From positions 558,001 to 622,000 of the forward strand of contig CAWDUQ010000004.1 of NCBI GenBank assembly GCA_963805495.1: a DNA stretch of 64,000 nt. The letters are read 5' to 3'. A program made the position numbers and the translations under genes. This document shows, piece by piece, positions 32,808 to 40,026 of this stretch. Numbering within the stretch: the first letter of the stretch is position 1; each line of letters begins with the position of its first letter. Below the pieces are notes generated by a model. It searched no databases. It was given only the letters and a program-made list of their open reading frames with translations, and was not told the DNA's origin. Source of the DNA: DAHUXD01 sp963805495 (GTDB lineage Bacteria; Acidobacteriota; Thermoanaerobaculia; UBA5066; Gp7-AA6).

Positions 32808-34906
32808 ACGCGGCGCCTGGCGGCGAGCAGCAAGACCTCGCGGCGGCCGGGCGAGACGCCGGCCCTCTTCCAGTCGGCGACCAGGGCGGCGAACCCCGCG
32901 GGAAGGGTCTGCGTCTCGCACGCGCGCGCCATCTGCTGGACGGCCTTCTCCGGCGACGCGGCCTTGCCCGCGGGTTGGAGCGCGAAGAGGCCCTGCGAGC
33001 CGACGACGAGGAGGTCGCCGGCGGCGGTCTCGAGGGCGGTCTCGGAAACCCCACCGGACTCGCGCACTTCCAACGGGACCGGGCGGCCGAAGCGCAGCAG
33101 GTAAGGCACCCGGGCGTCGCGTGCCGCGAGGGCGATTCGGTCGCCGTCCCACCGCGCGGCGGTCACGGACACCCCGGGCTCCAGCTCGCCCGCGCGGCGC
33201 ACGATCTCCGAGGGCGCCGCCGACGGGAGCAGGGAGCGGGCGAGTCGCGAGGCCCGGACGATGGGTCCGACCGCTTCCTCGAGCTCCCGCGCGTCCTCGA
33301 CGAGGAGGAGCGCGAGCGAGCCGGGGCGCGCCTCGACGGCGTAGACGGAGAGGCCGGGCTCCTCCGCGTGCCAGCGCAGCGGCGCCGACTCGAAGCCCGG
33401 CGTGTCCGGCCAGGTCGAGGGGTTCAGCAGGGGCGCGACGCCCTTGAGGATCGCCGCAGCCCCGTCCCGCCGCGCCTGCCGGACGGCGGCCTCGTGCTCC
33501 CGGACGCTTTCGACGGCGAGCGCGGCGTGCGTTCCGACCTCGGCCAGGAACTCCTCGTCCTCCTTGGTGAAGTCGCGCCGGCGCTTGTTGAGGACCTCGA
33601 CGACCCCGACGATCTCGCCGCGGGGCGTGCGCAGGGGGGCCGCGACCATCGAGACCGTCTTGAACCCCGACTCCGCATCGACGCTCTTGTCGAAGCGGGC
33701 GTCCTGGTAGGCGTTGACCGTGTTGATGACCTGGCCCGTCTTCGCGACGGTCCCGGCGATGCCGCTCCCGACCCGGACACGGATCGGATCGACCGCACCC
33801 CCCTCGAGGATCTGGCTGACGAGCTCGTCCGAGCCGGGCTCGCGCAGGAAGATCGTCCCGCGTTCGGCATCGGTCTCGGAGATCGCCGTCTTCAGGATGA
33901 TGCGGAGGGTCTCGGTCGGGTCGAAGGTCTCCGCGAGGGACTTGTTCGCCTCCAGGATCACCATGAGCTTGACCATGCGTGCGCGGGTGACGGAAACCTC
34001 GGCGAGGACCCGGTCGAGGACCTGCCCCTCGAAGGCCGAGATGGCGTCGGACAGCGCCATGGCATCGGGGAACCGGGCCTCGGGGTCCTTCGCGATCGCG
34101 CGCTCGAGGATGTCGCGGAGCTCCGGCGGCAGGTCCGGCCGCAGTGTTTCGACCTTCGGCGCCGCCTCCGTGACGACCCGGCGCACGAGGCGCGCGGTGT
34201 CCTCGTCGTCGAACGGCACCCGGCCGGTGAACATCTCGTAGAGCAGGACGCCCATGGCATAGACGTCCGTCTTCACCGACGGCATTCCGCCGCTGAGCAG
34301 TTCGGGCGCTAGGAACTCGGGCGTTCCCGGAACGGTGTCGCCCTTCTCCCCGGAGACGAGGGCCGTCTCGACGGCGATGCCGAAGTCCATCAAGCGCGGC
34401 TGACCGTCGTCGCCGACGATGACGTTTTCGGGCTTGAGGTCGCGGTGGAGAACGCCGATGCGGTGCGCCGCGGCGAGACCCCCGCAGATGCCCTTGGCGA
34501 TCGAGAGGCCGCGCCCCAGAGCCAGTGTGCGCTCCTTCTCCTCGATCTCCTTGAGCGTCTTGCCCGGCAGGTACTCCATGGAGACCCACTCTTCGCCGTT
34601 GATCTCGACGAGGTCGTAGACCCGGCAGACGTTCTCGTGGGTCACCTTGCGCGACAGGATGATTTCCCGCCGGAGCGTCTCCCGCCGCTGCGGCGAGACA
34701 CGGTCGGGGCGGATTCGCTTGAGGGCGATCTCCTGGTCGAGCCGCTGATCGCGCGCCCGGTACACCACGCCCATTCCGCCGAAGCCGAGCACGGATTCGA
34801 TCCGGTAGCGGTCGCCGAGGACAGTGCCGATGCCGACCGGCTTCTCGCGCGCGGCGGCTTGCGGCGGGGATCCGTCGCGCGGGGGGGCCTCGTTCTCGTG
34901 GGACAA
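32804..34906 (-). CDS. Soluble Ser/Thr protein kinase with GAF domain and degenerate phosphatase-like C-terminus
   Basis: A 700-residue protein. The Hanks-type kinase domain covers about 34-300 with G-F-G-G-M-G-V-V, Lys63, H-R-D-L-K-P-E-N (Asp146) and M-D-F-G (Asp164). A GAF domain follows at about 340-490 (G-S-G-I-A-G-T-V-A-K-T-G-Q, V-V-E-V-L-N-K-R). The last 190 residues look like a PP2C/SpoIIE-type domain (V-S-V-T-A-A-R-W-D-G-D, later A-G-D-L-L-V-V-G-S-Q-G-L-F) that has lost most metal-binding Asp residues. No membrane span is present, so it is a cytoplasmic sensor kinase. The start is TTG at 34906 with TAGAAT nine bases upstream and no ribosome binding site. Confidence 0.9.
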   Translation of the reverse strand: MSHENEAPPRDGSPPQAAAREKPVGIGTVLGDRYRIESVLGFGGMGVVYRARDQRLDQEIALKRIRPDRVSPQRRETLRREIILSRKVTHENVCRVYDLVEINGEEWVSMEYLPGKTLKEIEEKERTLALGRGLSIAKGICGGLAAAHRIGVLHRDLKPENVIVGDDGQPRLMDFGIAVETALVSGEKGDTVPGTPEFLAPELLSGGMPSVKTDVYAMGVLLYEMFTGRVPFDDEDTARLVRRVVTEAAPKVETLRPDLPPELRDILERAIAKDPEARFPDAMALSDAISAFEGQVLDRVLAEVSVTRARMVKLMVILEANKSLAETFDPTETLRIILKTAISETDAERGTIFLREPGSDELVSQILEGGAVDPIRVRVGSGIAGTVAKTGQVINTVNAYQDARFDKSVDAESGFKTVSMVAAPLRTPRGEIVGVVEVLNKRRRDFTKEDEEFLAEVGTHAALAVESVREHEAAVRQARRDGAAAILKGVAPLLNPSTWPDTPGFESAPLRWHAEEPGLSVYAVEARPGSLALLLVEDARELEEAVGPIVRASRLARSLLPSAAPSEIVRRAGELEPGVSVTAARWDGDRIALAARDARVPYLLRFGRPVPLEVRESGGVSETALETAAGDLLVVGSQGLFALQPAGKAASPEKAVQQMARACETQTLPAGFAALVADWKRAGVSPGRREVLLLAARRRV

Positions 34907-34915
34907 AGCAGGGTG

Positions 34916-34921
34916 ATTCTA
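34916..34921 (-). promoter_or_regulatory. -10-like hexamer immediately before the kinase start
   Basis: TAGAAT on the minus strand, five of six like the consensus, ends nine bases before the TTG start at 34906. It fits the leaderless pattern seen at other genes here. Confidence 0.45.
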
Positions 34922-34943
34922 AGGCCCGGGCGGGCGGTCTTCC

Positions 34944-34972
34944 TTTGACTTTAGGCGCGGCGAGGTCTAGAT
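34944..34972 (+). promoter_or_regulatory. Sigma-70-type promoter upstream of the fadL-like gene
   Basis: TTGACT (34944-34949), a 17-bp spacer and TAGATT (34967-34972). The predicted transcript has a leader of about 140 nt before the TTG start at 35120, which has a good ribosome binding site. The long leader could hold regulatory structure, but I see no known riboswitch in it. Confidence 0.5.
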
Positions 34973-35119
34973 TCCGGGCTAATGTCCGGTCCCGGAGGCC
35001 ACTCCTTCGATTGGGCGTCTCGTTGTGCCGCGATTCACATCTCGGTCACCGGTCACTAGCGTGGGAATTGACCGAATCGTCCTGAACCCGTTTCCAACAG
35101 AAGCTGAGGGAGGAGCATT

Positions 35120-36433
35120 TTGAGACAGCGACATCGCGTCCTGGCACCGCTCTGCCTGACCCTGGCGGTCGCGGGCCTTCTGGTCACGGCTCCGGCGTTG
35201 TCATCGGGCTTCCAGGTCATGACCCACGGCGCGCGTGCGACGGGCATGGGCCTCGCGTACGCGGGGGTCGGGGGAGATCCCACGGCGATCTTCTACAACC
35301 CCGCGGGCATCGGCTGGATGAACCACATGGAGGGCTACCTCGGCGTCAACTTCCTGACGCGAACCGACGGCCAGATCGACGGGGCCAACCCGTATCCCGG
35401 CGAAGGCGCGGTCGCCTACCAGGAGCAGAACTGGTACTTCTTCCCCGACGGGTATGCCGTGGTTCCCCTGACCGAGGAGCTCAACCTCGGCCTCGGCGGG
35501 TTCGCGCAATACGGGCTGGGGCTGAGGTGGCAGGACCCGAACACGACCTACAACGGCATGTTCATCTCGCAGAACTCGGTGGTCCAGTCGCTCGACACCA
35601 ACCTCGTTTTCTCCTATCGCCTCTTTCCGCAGCTCTCGATCGCGGCCGGCGTGGTCTACCGCTTCTCCAAGGTCCAGCTCGAGCGCAACCAGGCAGCCGT
35701 CAATCCCTTCACGGGAGCCGTCGTGCCCGTCGCGCACGTCAAGCTCAACAGCGACCTGCTTTCCAACGGGGGCTGGGGCTGGAACGTCGGCCTCATGTTC
35801 AAGCCCGTCGAGGCCCTCTCGATCGGCGCATCATACCGGGCGGGCATCAACGTCAACTACGACGGCGAGGCGACGTTCACGCAGCGGCCGACGGGCAACC
35901 CCGTCCTCGACGCCGCTGTCGCCGCGTCGCTGCCGCCGGGCAATCCGCCCGTGAAGACCGCGATCGATTTCCCGTCGAGCCTGAACCTCGGGGTCGGAAT
36001 CCAGCTTCCTGCCGGCTTCCTGCTCGCTCTCGAGGCGGACTGGACGGAGTGGTCGAGCTTTCAGCAGCTCGCGATCACCTTCCCGACGCTCGTCGGCCGG
36101 GACATCCTTCGGGTTACCGACTGGTCGGACACCTGGGCCTACCGCGTCGGGCTCGAAAAGGCCTTCGGGGCCTGGGCGATCCGGGCGGGCTACTACTACG
36201 ACAACACGCCCCAGCCCGACTTCGACGTCGGCCCGCTCCTGCCGGACGCCGACCGCAACGTGTACACCGGCGGATTCGGCTACAACACGGAGCGCTGGGG
36301 CTTCGACGTCGGCGCGGCCTGGATCGCGTTCAAGGACCGGGCGATTCTCACGCCTCCGCAGACAGACAACTACTTCGGCACGTACTCGGAGACCGGCCTG
36401 GTGCTGACGGCCGGCATCCGGTTGGCCCTCTAG
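35120..36433 (+). CDS. FadL/OmpP1/TodX family outer-membrane transporter
   Basis: A 437-residue outer-membrane beta-barrel. A signal peptide (about residues 1-28, ending A-L-S-S-G) is followed by the conserved N-terminal hatch G-F-Q-V-M-T-H-G-A-R-A-T-G-M-G-L-A-Y-A-G and N-P-A-G-I, diagnostic for the family. The end (V-L-T-A-G-I-R-L-A-L) is a terminal beta strand. FadL proteins move hydrophobic compounds such as fatty acids or aromatics across the outer membrane; the substrate here is not known. The TTG start follows GGGAGGAG at good spacing. A secreted GDSL hydrolase gene follows 13 bp later, so the two probably act together on a lipid or ester. Confidence 0.92.
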   Translation: MRQRHRVLAPLCLTLAVAGLLVTAPALSSGFQVMTHGARATGMGLAYAGVGGDPTAIFYNPAGIGWMNHMEGYLGVNFLTRTDGQIDGANPYPGEGAVAYQEQNWYFFPDGYAVVPLTEELNLGLGGFAQYGLGLRWQDPNTTYNGMFISQNSVVQSLDTNLVFSYRLFPQLSIAAGVVYRFSKVQLERNQAAVNPFTGAVVPVAHVKLNSDLLSNGGWGWNVGLMFKPVEALSIGASYRAGINVNYDGEATFTQRPTGNPVLDAAVAASLPPGNPPVKTAIDFPSSLNLGVGIQLPAGFLLALEADWTEWSSFQQLAITFPTLVGRDILRVTDWSDTWAYRVGLEKAFGAWAIRAGYYYDNTPQPDFDVGPLLPDADRNVYTGGFGYNTERWGFDVGAAWIAFKDRAILTPPQTDNYFGTYSETGLVLTAGIRLAL

Positions 36434-36446
36434 GGTGGAGAAAGCG

Positions 36447-37910
36447 ATGAACCAGCAAAGACTGCATTCTCTCGTTCTGGCCGCGGGCCTCGCCTCCGCT
36501 CTCGTCGCCGCCCCGGCCTTCGCGCAGTTCGACCACTACGTCGCGCTCGGCGACTCCCTGACGGCGGGCGTCGAGGGCAACTGCCTCGTTCAGCGCAACC
36601 AGGTCGCATCCTTCCCGGCGGTCATCGCCCGGCAGCTCGATCAGGCCGATTTCCAGCAGCCCCTCGTCCAGGAGCTCGCCCTGACGAACCCCCTCGTCGG
36701 GAACCCCTGTCTCGGGGCGGTGTTCATCCCGCCGTCGACGATCACGGTGGGCAACATCTCGCAGCAGGGCGCGCCTCTGAACGCGCTGCTTGCGCGGCCC
36801 TACGACAACCTCGGCATTCCCGGCGCCCACGTCGACGACCTGACCGATCTGACGGAGGGCAACCTGAACGGCAACACGGCCGAGCAGTTCGCGGTGCTGG
36901 TGCTGCGCAACGTGCCGGGCTCGCCCTTCAACGGGCTCAACGCCGTGACCGAGGCGAACGCGCTCGGGCCCGACCTGATCACGCTCTGGATCGGAGCCAA
37001 CGACATCCTCCCGGCCGCGTTGTCGGGGGTTTTCGTGCCGGGCGTGACGGTCACGCCGGAGGTCCAGTTCGGGCAGGACTACGCCGCCGTCCTCGATGCG
37101 ATCGCGCTGCCAGGACGCACCATCGTCGCCGGCAACGTCCCCGACGTGACGACCATCCCGTTCACGACGACGGTGCCCTCGAAGATCGCGATCCCGGGCG
37201 GCTCCGTCGGTGTCCTCGGCCCGGGAAATGCGACTTATCCCTGCACGCCCGTCGCCCCCGACAAGGGCTGCCCGGTGCCCGATGGAACGCTCGTCACGCT
37301 GCCGGCCTCGTCCCTGCTGGCCCAGGGGGTCGGCGTGCCGGTCGCCCTCGGCGGGACGGGGCTTCCGCTGCCGGACGGCCAGTTCACCGGGACGGCGGTG
37401 ATCCCGGGGGTCCTGCTCTACCCGGACGAAGTGCAGGAAATCGAGTCCTTCATCGAGTCCTACAACTCCACGATCGCGACGGAGATCGCGAGCGCCGGCG
37501 GCGTCCTCGTGGACATCAACGGGCTGTTCCGCGAAGTGCGCGCCCACGGCTACGAGGTCGGCGGAATCGTCCTGACCTCGAGCTTCCTGACCGGCGGGAT
37601 CTTTTCGGCCGACGGCTTCCATCCCTCGTCGATCGGTTACACGATTGCGGCGGACGAATTCATCCGGGCGATGAACGCAGGCCTCGGTCTGGCAATTCCG
37701 CGTCCGGACTTCAGCCACGTCCTCTTTACCCCGAACGTCCCGCAGACGGGCGCGTCCGTGCGGGGCGGCGGTCAGTATCACTACACCCTGGAGATGTGGA
37801 GGCAACTGCTGACCAGCACGAATGCAGCCAGGGGCTACGCCCTGATGATGCCGGACGACACCTTCGTCCCGGCGCGCCGTGCCGGCCCCCGGACCGTCAC
37901 CCGCAACTGA
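36447..37910 (+). CDS. Secreted SGNH/GDSL hydrolase (esterase or lipase-like)
   Basis: A 487-residue exported protein. The signal peptide spans about residues 1-26 (A-P-A-F-A-Q-F). The block I Ser is in A-L-G-D-S-L-T-A-G, the block III motif is W-I-G-A-N-D-I and the block V Asp/His is in S-A-D-G-F-H-P-S-S-I-G-Y, so the full catalytic set is present. Several Cys pairs in the middle may form disulfides. It should cleave an ester, perhaps a lipid or acylated sugar, outside the cytoplasm. The ATG at 36447 follows GGTGGAG. It shares a transcript with the FadL gene and is followed by a strong terminator at 37934-37961. Confidence 0.9.
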   Translation: MNQQRLHSLVLAAGLASALVAAPAFAQFDHYVALGDSLTAGVEGNCLVQRNQVASFPAVIARQLDQADFQQPLVQELALTNPLVGNPCLGAVFIPPSTITVGNISQQGAPLNALLARPYDNLGIPGAHVDDLTDLTEGNLNGNTAEQFAVLVLRNVPGSPFNGLNAVTEANALGPDLITLWIGANDILPAALSGVFVPGVTVTPEVQFGQDYAAVLDAIALPGRTIVAGNVPDVTTIPFTTTVPSKIAIPGGSVGVLGPGNATYPCTPVAPDKGCPVPDGTLVTLPASSLLAQGVGVPVALGGTGLPLPDGQFTGTAVIPGVLLYPDEVQEIESFIESYNSTIATEIASAGGVLVDINGLFREVRAHGYEVGGIVLTSSFLTGGIFSADGFHPSSIGYTIAADEFIRAMNAGLGLAIPRPDFSHVLFTPNVPQTGASVRGGGQYHYTLEMWRQLLTSTNAARGYALMMPDDTFVPARRAGPRTVTRN

Positions 37911-37933
37911 CCCGCATCCGGCCTCGAATACCG

Positions 37934-37961
37934 GCCCCGGGGGTCCCCTCCGGGGCTTTTT
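37934..37961 (+). terminator. Rho-independent terminator after the fadL-GDSL pair
   Basis: A 7-bp G+C stem (GCCCCGG and CCGGGGC) around a nine-base loop is followed directly by five T residues. It starts 24 bases after the stop of the GDSL hydrolase gene. Confidence 0.85.
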
Positions 37962-38059
37962 CATTGGCCGGGCGGCGGAGGGCCGCCGCTGCCGCCGCGG
38001 CTGGACGGCCCGGTCGCGTTCTGTTAGATTTCGCCGTCTTTTTCGAGGGGTGGTTCCTT

Positions 38060-38623
38060 ATGGCGATGATCCCGGCAACCCAGCTTCGAAGCGGCATGCT
38101 CATCATCCACAACGGCGAGCTGCACCGCGTCCACGACATGGTCCACAAGACCCCCGGCAACCTGCGGGGCTTCGTCCAGGCCAAGATGCGCAACGTCCGC
38201 TCGGGGTCGATGAACGAGCATCGGTTCGGCTCGACCGACCGGGTCGAGAAGGCTTCTCTCGACGAGCGGGAGATGGAGTACCTCTACTCCGACGCCGCCG
38301 GCCATCACTTCATGGACCAGACGACCTACGACCAGCTCACCCTGTCGGACGAGGTGATCGGGGAGCAGATGAAGTACCTGCTGCCGAACACGGCGATCCA
38401 CGTCGATTTTTACGAGGAAAACCCGGTGGGAATCGAGCTGCCCAACACCGTGACCCTGAAGGTCACCGAGACCCAGCCGGGAATGAAGGGCGCGACGGCT
38501 TCGGCTTCCTACAAACCGGCCACGCTCGAAACCGGCCTCCAGGTCATGGTCCCGCAGTTCATCGAGGCCGGTGTCCGCATCAAGGTCGACACCCGGGACG
38601 ACAGCTACCTCGAGCGGGCGTAA
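38060..38623 (+). CDS. efp: Translation elongation factor P
   Basis: A 187-residue EF-P with all three beta domains; the C-terminal A-S-A-S-Y-K-P-A-T-L-E-T-G-L signature is present. EF-P relieves ribosome stalling at proline runs, using a residue at the tip of domain I that is usually Lys34 or Arg32 and often modified. Aligning on the P-G of the tip loop (H-K-T-P-G-N-L-R-G), the residue at the Lys34 position is Asn34, and the only nearby Lys is Lys30. The usual beta-lysyl or rhamnosyl modification is therefore not expected, and no epmA, epmB or earP is in the window. The ATG lies 98 bases after the preceding terminator. Confidence 0.95.
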   Translation: MAMIPATQLRSGMLIIHNGELHRVHDMVHKTPGNLRGFVQAKMRNVRSGSMNEHRFGSTDRVEKASLDEREMEYLYSDAAGHHFMDQTTYDQLTLSDEVIGEQMKYLLPNTAIHVDFYEENPVGIELPNTVTLKVTETQPGMKGATASASYKPATLETGLQVMVPQFIEAGVRIKVDTRDDSYLERA

Positions 38624-38705
38624 CTGTCGTCCGTGCGGAACGCAGCGCCGGGAGCGCCGGGTATGCTGATCCAGCATAACCTGTAGATTCCCAAGGACTT
38701 TTTGG

Positions 38706-39668
38706 TTGACGGCACTCCGCTCCCTCCGGATAATCGCCCTCGTGCATAAGGCGTCGGTCATTCCGGCGGCTGCTCTGGCCGCCGTTTTCGTTTTGGGCCT
38801 CCCGTCCTCGTCCGAGGGGAAGGCTCCGCTCGCTCCCAGGAGCAAGCCGGCGGCCCGAAAGGTCGAAGCCCACGAGAAGTCGCCCGTCTCTCACGTCAAA
38901 ACCTCGAACAAGAAGGCCTCGAAGAAGAAGGCGCACAAGCCCCGCTACGGCAAGGCGGTCGTGGCTGCGGCACCCCGGTTTTACGGGCCTTTCCTGCCCC
39001 TGGTGGTCGTCGACTATCCCCGTCCGCTCTGTGCACCGATCGACGTCGTGGTCGAGGCCCACGTGCACGAGTCGGACGTCGAAAACCCCGAGCCCGACGC
39101 GATCGCGGACGACATGCCGGAAGGCGCGGGAGCTCTCCTGCGGGCGGCCCGCAGCTTCGGATCCTTTCTGCGCCCCAAGTCCTCCCAGTCCAGGATGCGT
39201 CCCGAGGACGTGGACCTTTCCGACCTCATGACCGCCGGGGTCCGGATCCCGGTCGAGGGCGTCGACCCGAGCCGCCTGAGGGACTCTTTCCTGAACTCGC
39301 GGGGTCAGCACCGGCAGCACCTGGCGATCGACATCGGTGCGCCCAAGGGCACGCCCGTCCTGGCCGCCGCCGACGGGGAGATCGTGCACCTGCGCCGGGA
39401 GAAGCGCGGCGGGATCTCGCTGTACCAGAAAGACTCGAGCGGCAAGTACCTGCTGTTCTACTGCCACCTTTCGAAGTACATGAAGGGCCTGAAGGCGGGC
39501 GACCGGGTGTCCAAGGGCGACGTGATCGCCTACGTCGGGCGGACCGGCCACGTCATCGGAGGGGCCCATCTGCACTTCTCGATCACGCGCCTGCCCGAGG
39601 ACGACGACAACCTCAAGGCCGGCGTCGCGATCAACCCCTACCTGCTGTTCCTCGCCTCGGTCAGGTAA
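38706..39668 (+). CDS. Exported M23 family (LytM-like) metallopeptidase
   Basis: A 320-residue protein. A hydrophobic signal or anchor covers about residues 18-36 and is followed by a very Lys-rich linker (about 45-82). The M23 domain occupies about 205-305: H-L-A-I-D-I-G-A-P-K-G-T-P-V holds the first zinc ligands and G-A-H-L-H-F-S-I the last, so the site looks complete. It should cut peptidoglycan cross-links during envelope growth. The TTG at 38706 lies nine bases after AAGGA; a GTG at 38742 is a possible shorter start that would still keep the hydrophobic segment. The structured tandem repeat begins two bases after the stop codon. Confidence 0.88.
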   Translation: MTALRSLRIIALVHKASVIPAAALAAVFVLGLPSSSEGKAPLAPRSKPAARKVEAHEKSPVSHVKTSNKKASKKKAHKPRYGKAVVAAAPRFYGPFLPLVVVDYPRPLCAPIDVVVEAHVHESDVENPEPDAIADDMPEGAGALLRAARSFGSFLRPKSSQSRMRPEDVDLSDLMTAGVRIPVEGVDPSRLRDSFLNSRGQHRQHLAIDIGAPKGTPVLAAADGEIVHLRREKRGGISLYQKDSSGKYLLFYCHLSKYMKGLKAGDRVSKGDVIAYVGRTGHVIGGAHLHFSITRLPEDDDNLKAGVAINPYLLFLASVR

Positions 39669-39670
39669 CC

Positions 39671-39900
39671 GTCGCCTTCGCTTCGTTCGGGATCTGCGCC
39701 TGCGGGCGCACCGGCTCGCGGCTCGCCTGTGGGCTCGACCGCGAGCCTGATCCCTCGCTGCGCTCCGGCTCCCGCGCCGCGCACGTCGCCTTCGCCTTGC
39801 TCGGGATCTGCGCCCCTGCGGAGCGCACCGGCGAACGGCTCGCCGGGAGGCTCGACCGTTCGCCTGATCCCTCGGCTGCGCTCCGGCTCCCGCGGCGCGG
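39671..39900 (+). repeat. Two tandem copies of a 114-bp unit with a conserved three-way-junction fold
   Basis: Unit 1 runs 39671-39784 and unit 2 39785-39900. Both fold as a three-way junction. An outer stem GGGATC/GATCCC (39689-39694 with 39749-39754; 39803-39808 with 39866-39871) encloses a short hairpin (TGCGCC/GGCGCA in unit 1, TGCGC/GCGCA in unit 2). A 9-bp stem with a 17-base loop follows: GGCTCGCGG/CCGCGAGCC in unit 1 and GGCGAACGG/CCGTTCGCC in unit 2. Three adjacent base pairs of that stem differ between units and all three are compensated. The units fill most of the 352-bp non-coding stretch between the M23 gene and the convergent flavoprotein gene; repeat fragment E fills its end. 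Confidence 0.85.
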
Positions 39901-39982
39901 GCCTCCTCCCTCCCTCCGGTCGGGAGACTTCCCGCGCCGCGACGGGATGGGAACGTGCCGGGGGAAATCGAAGGGCTCGCGG

Positions 39983-40026
39983 CGTAGGGGCGGGGCTTGT
40001 CCCCGCCCATTCCGGGGCGGCTACAC
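39983..40026 (-). repeat. CTAG-type palindromic repeat, fragment E
   Basis: A partial copy that keeps the core GTAGGGGCGGGGCTTG plus the CCCCGCCC arm, then GGGGCGGCTACA. The terminal inverted repeats are missing. The CTA at 40021-40023, in the remnant, is the stop codon of the minus-strand flavoprotein gene. It again lies between convergent genes. Confidence 0.7.

Noticed and set aside
39671..39900. CRISPR-like array
   Set aside because: There are only two units, they are contiguous without spacers, and no cas genes are present.
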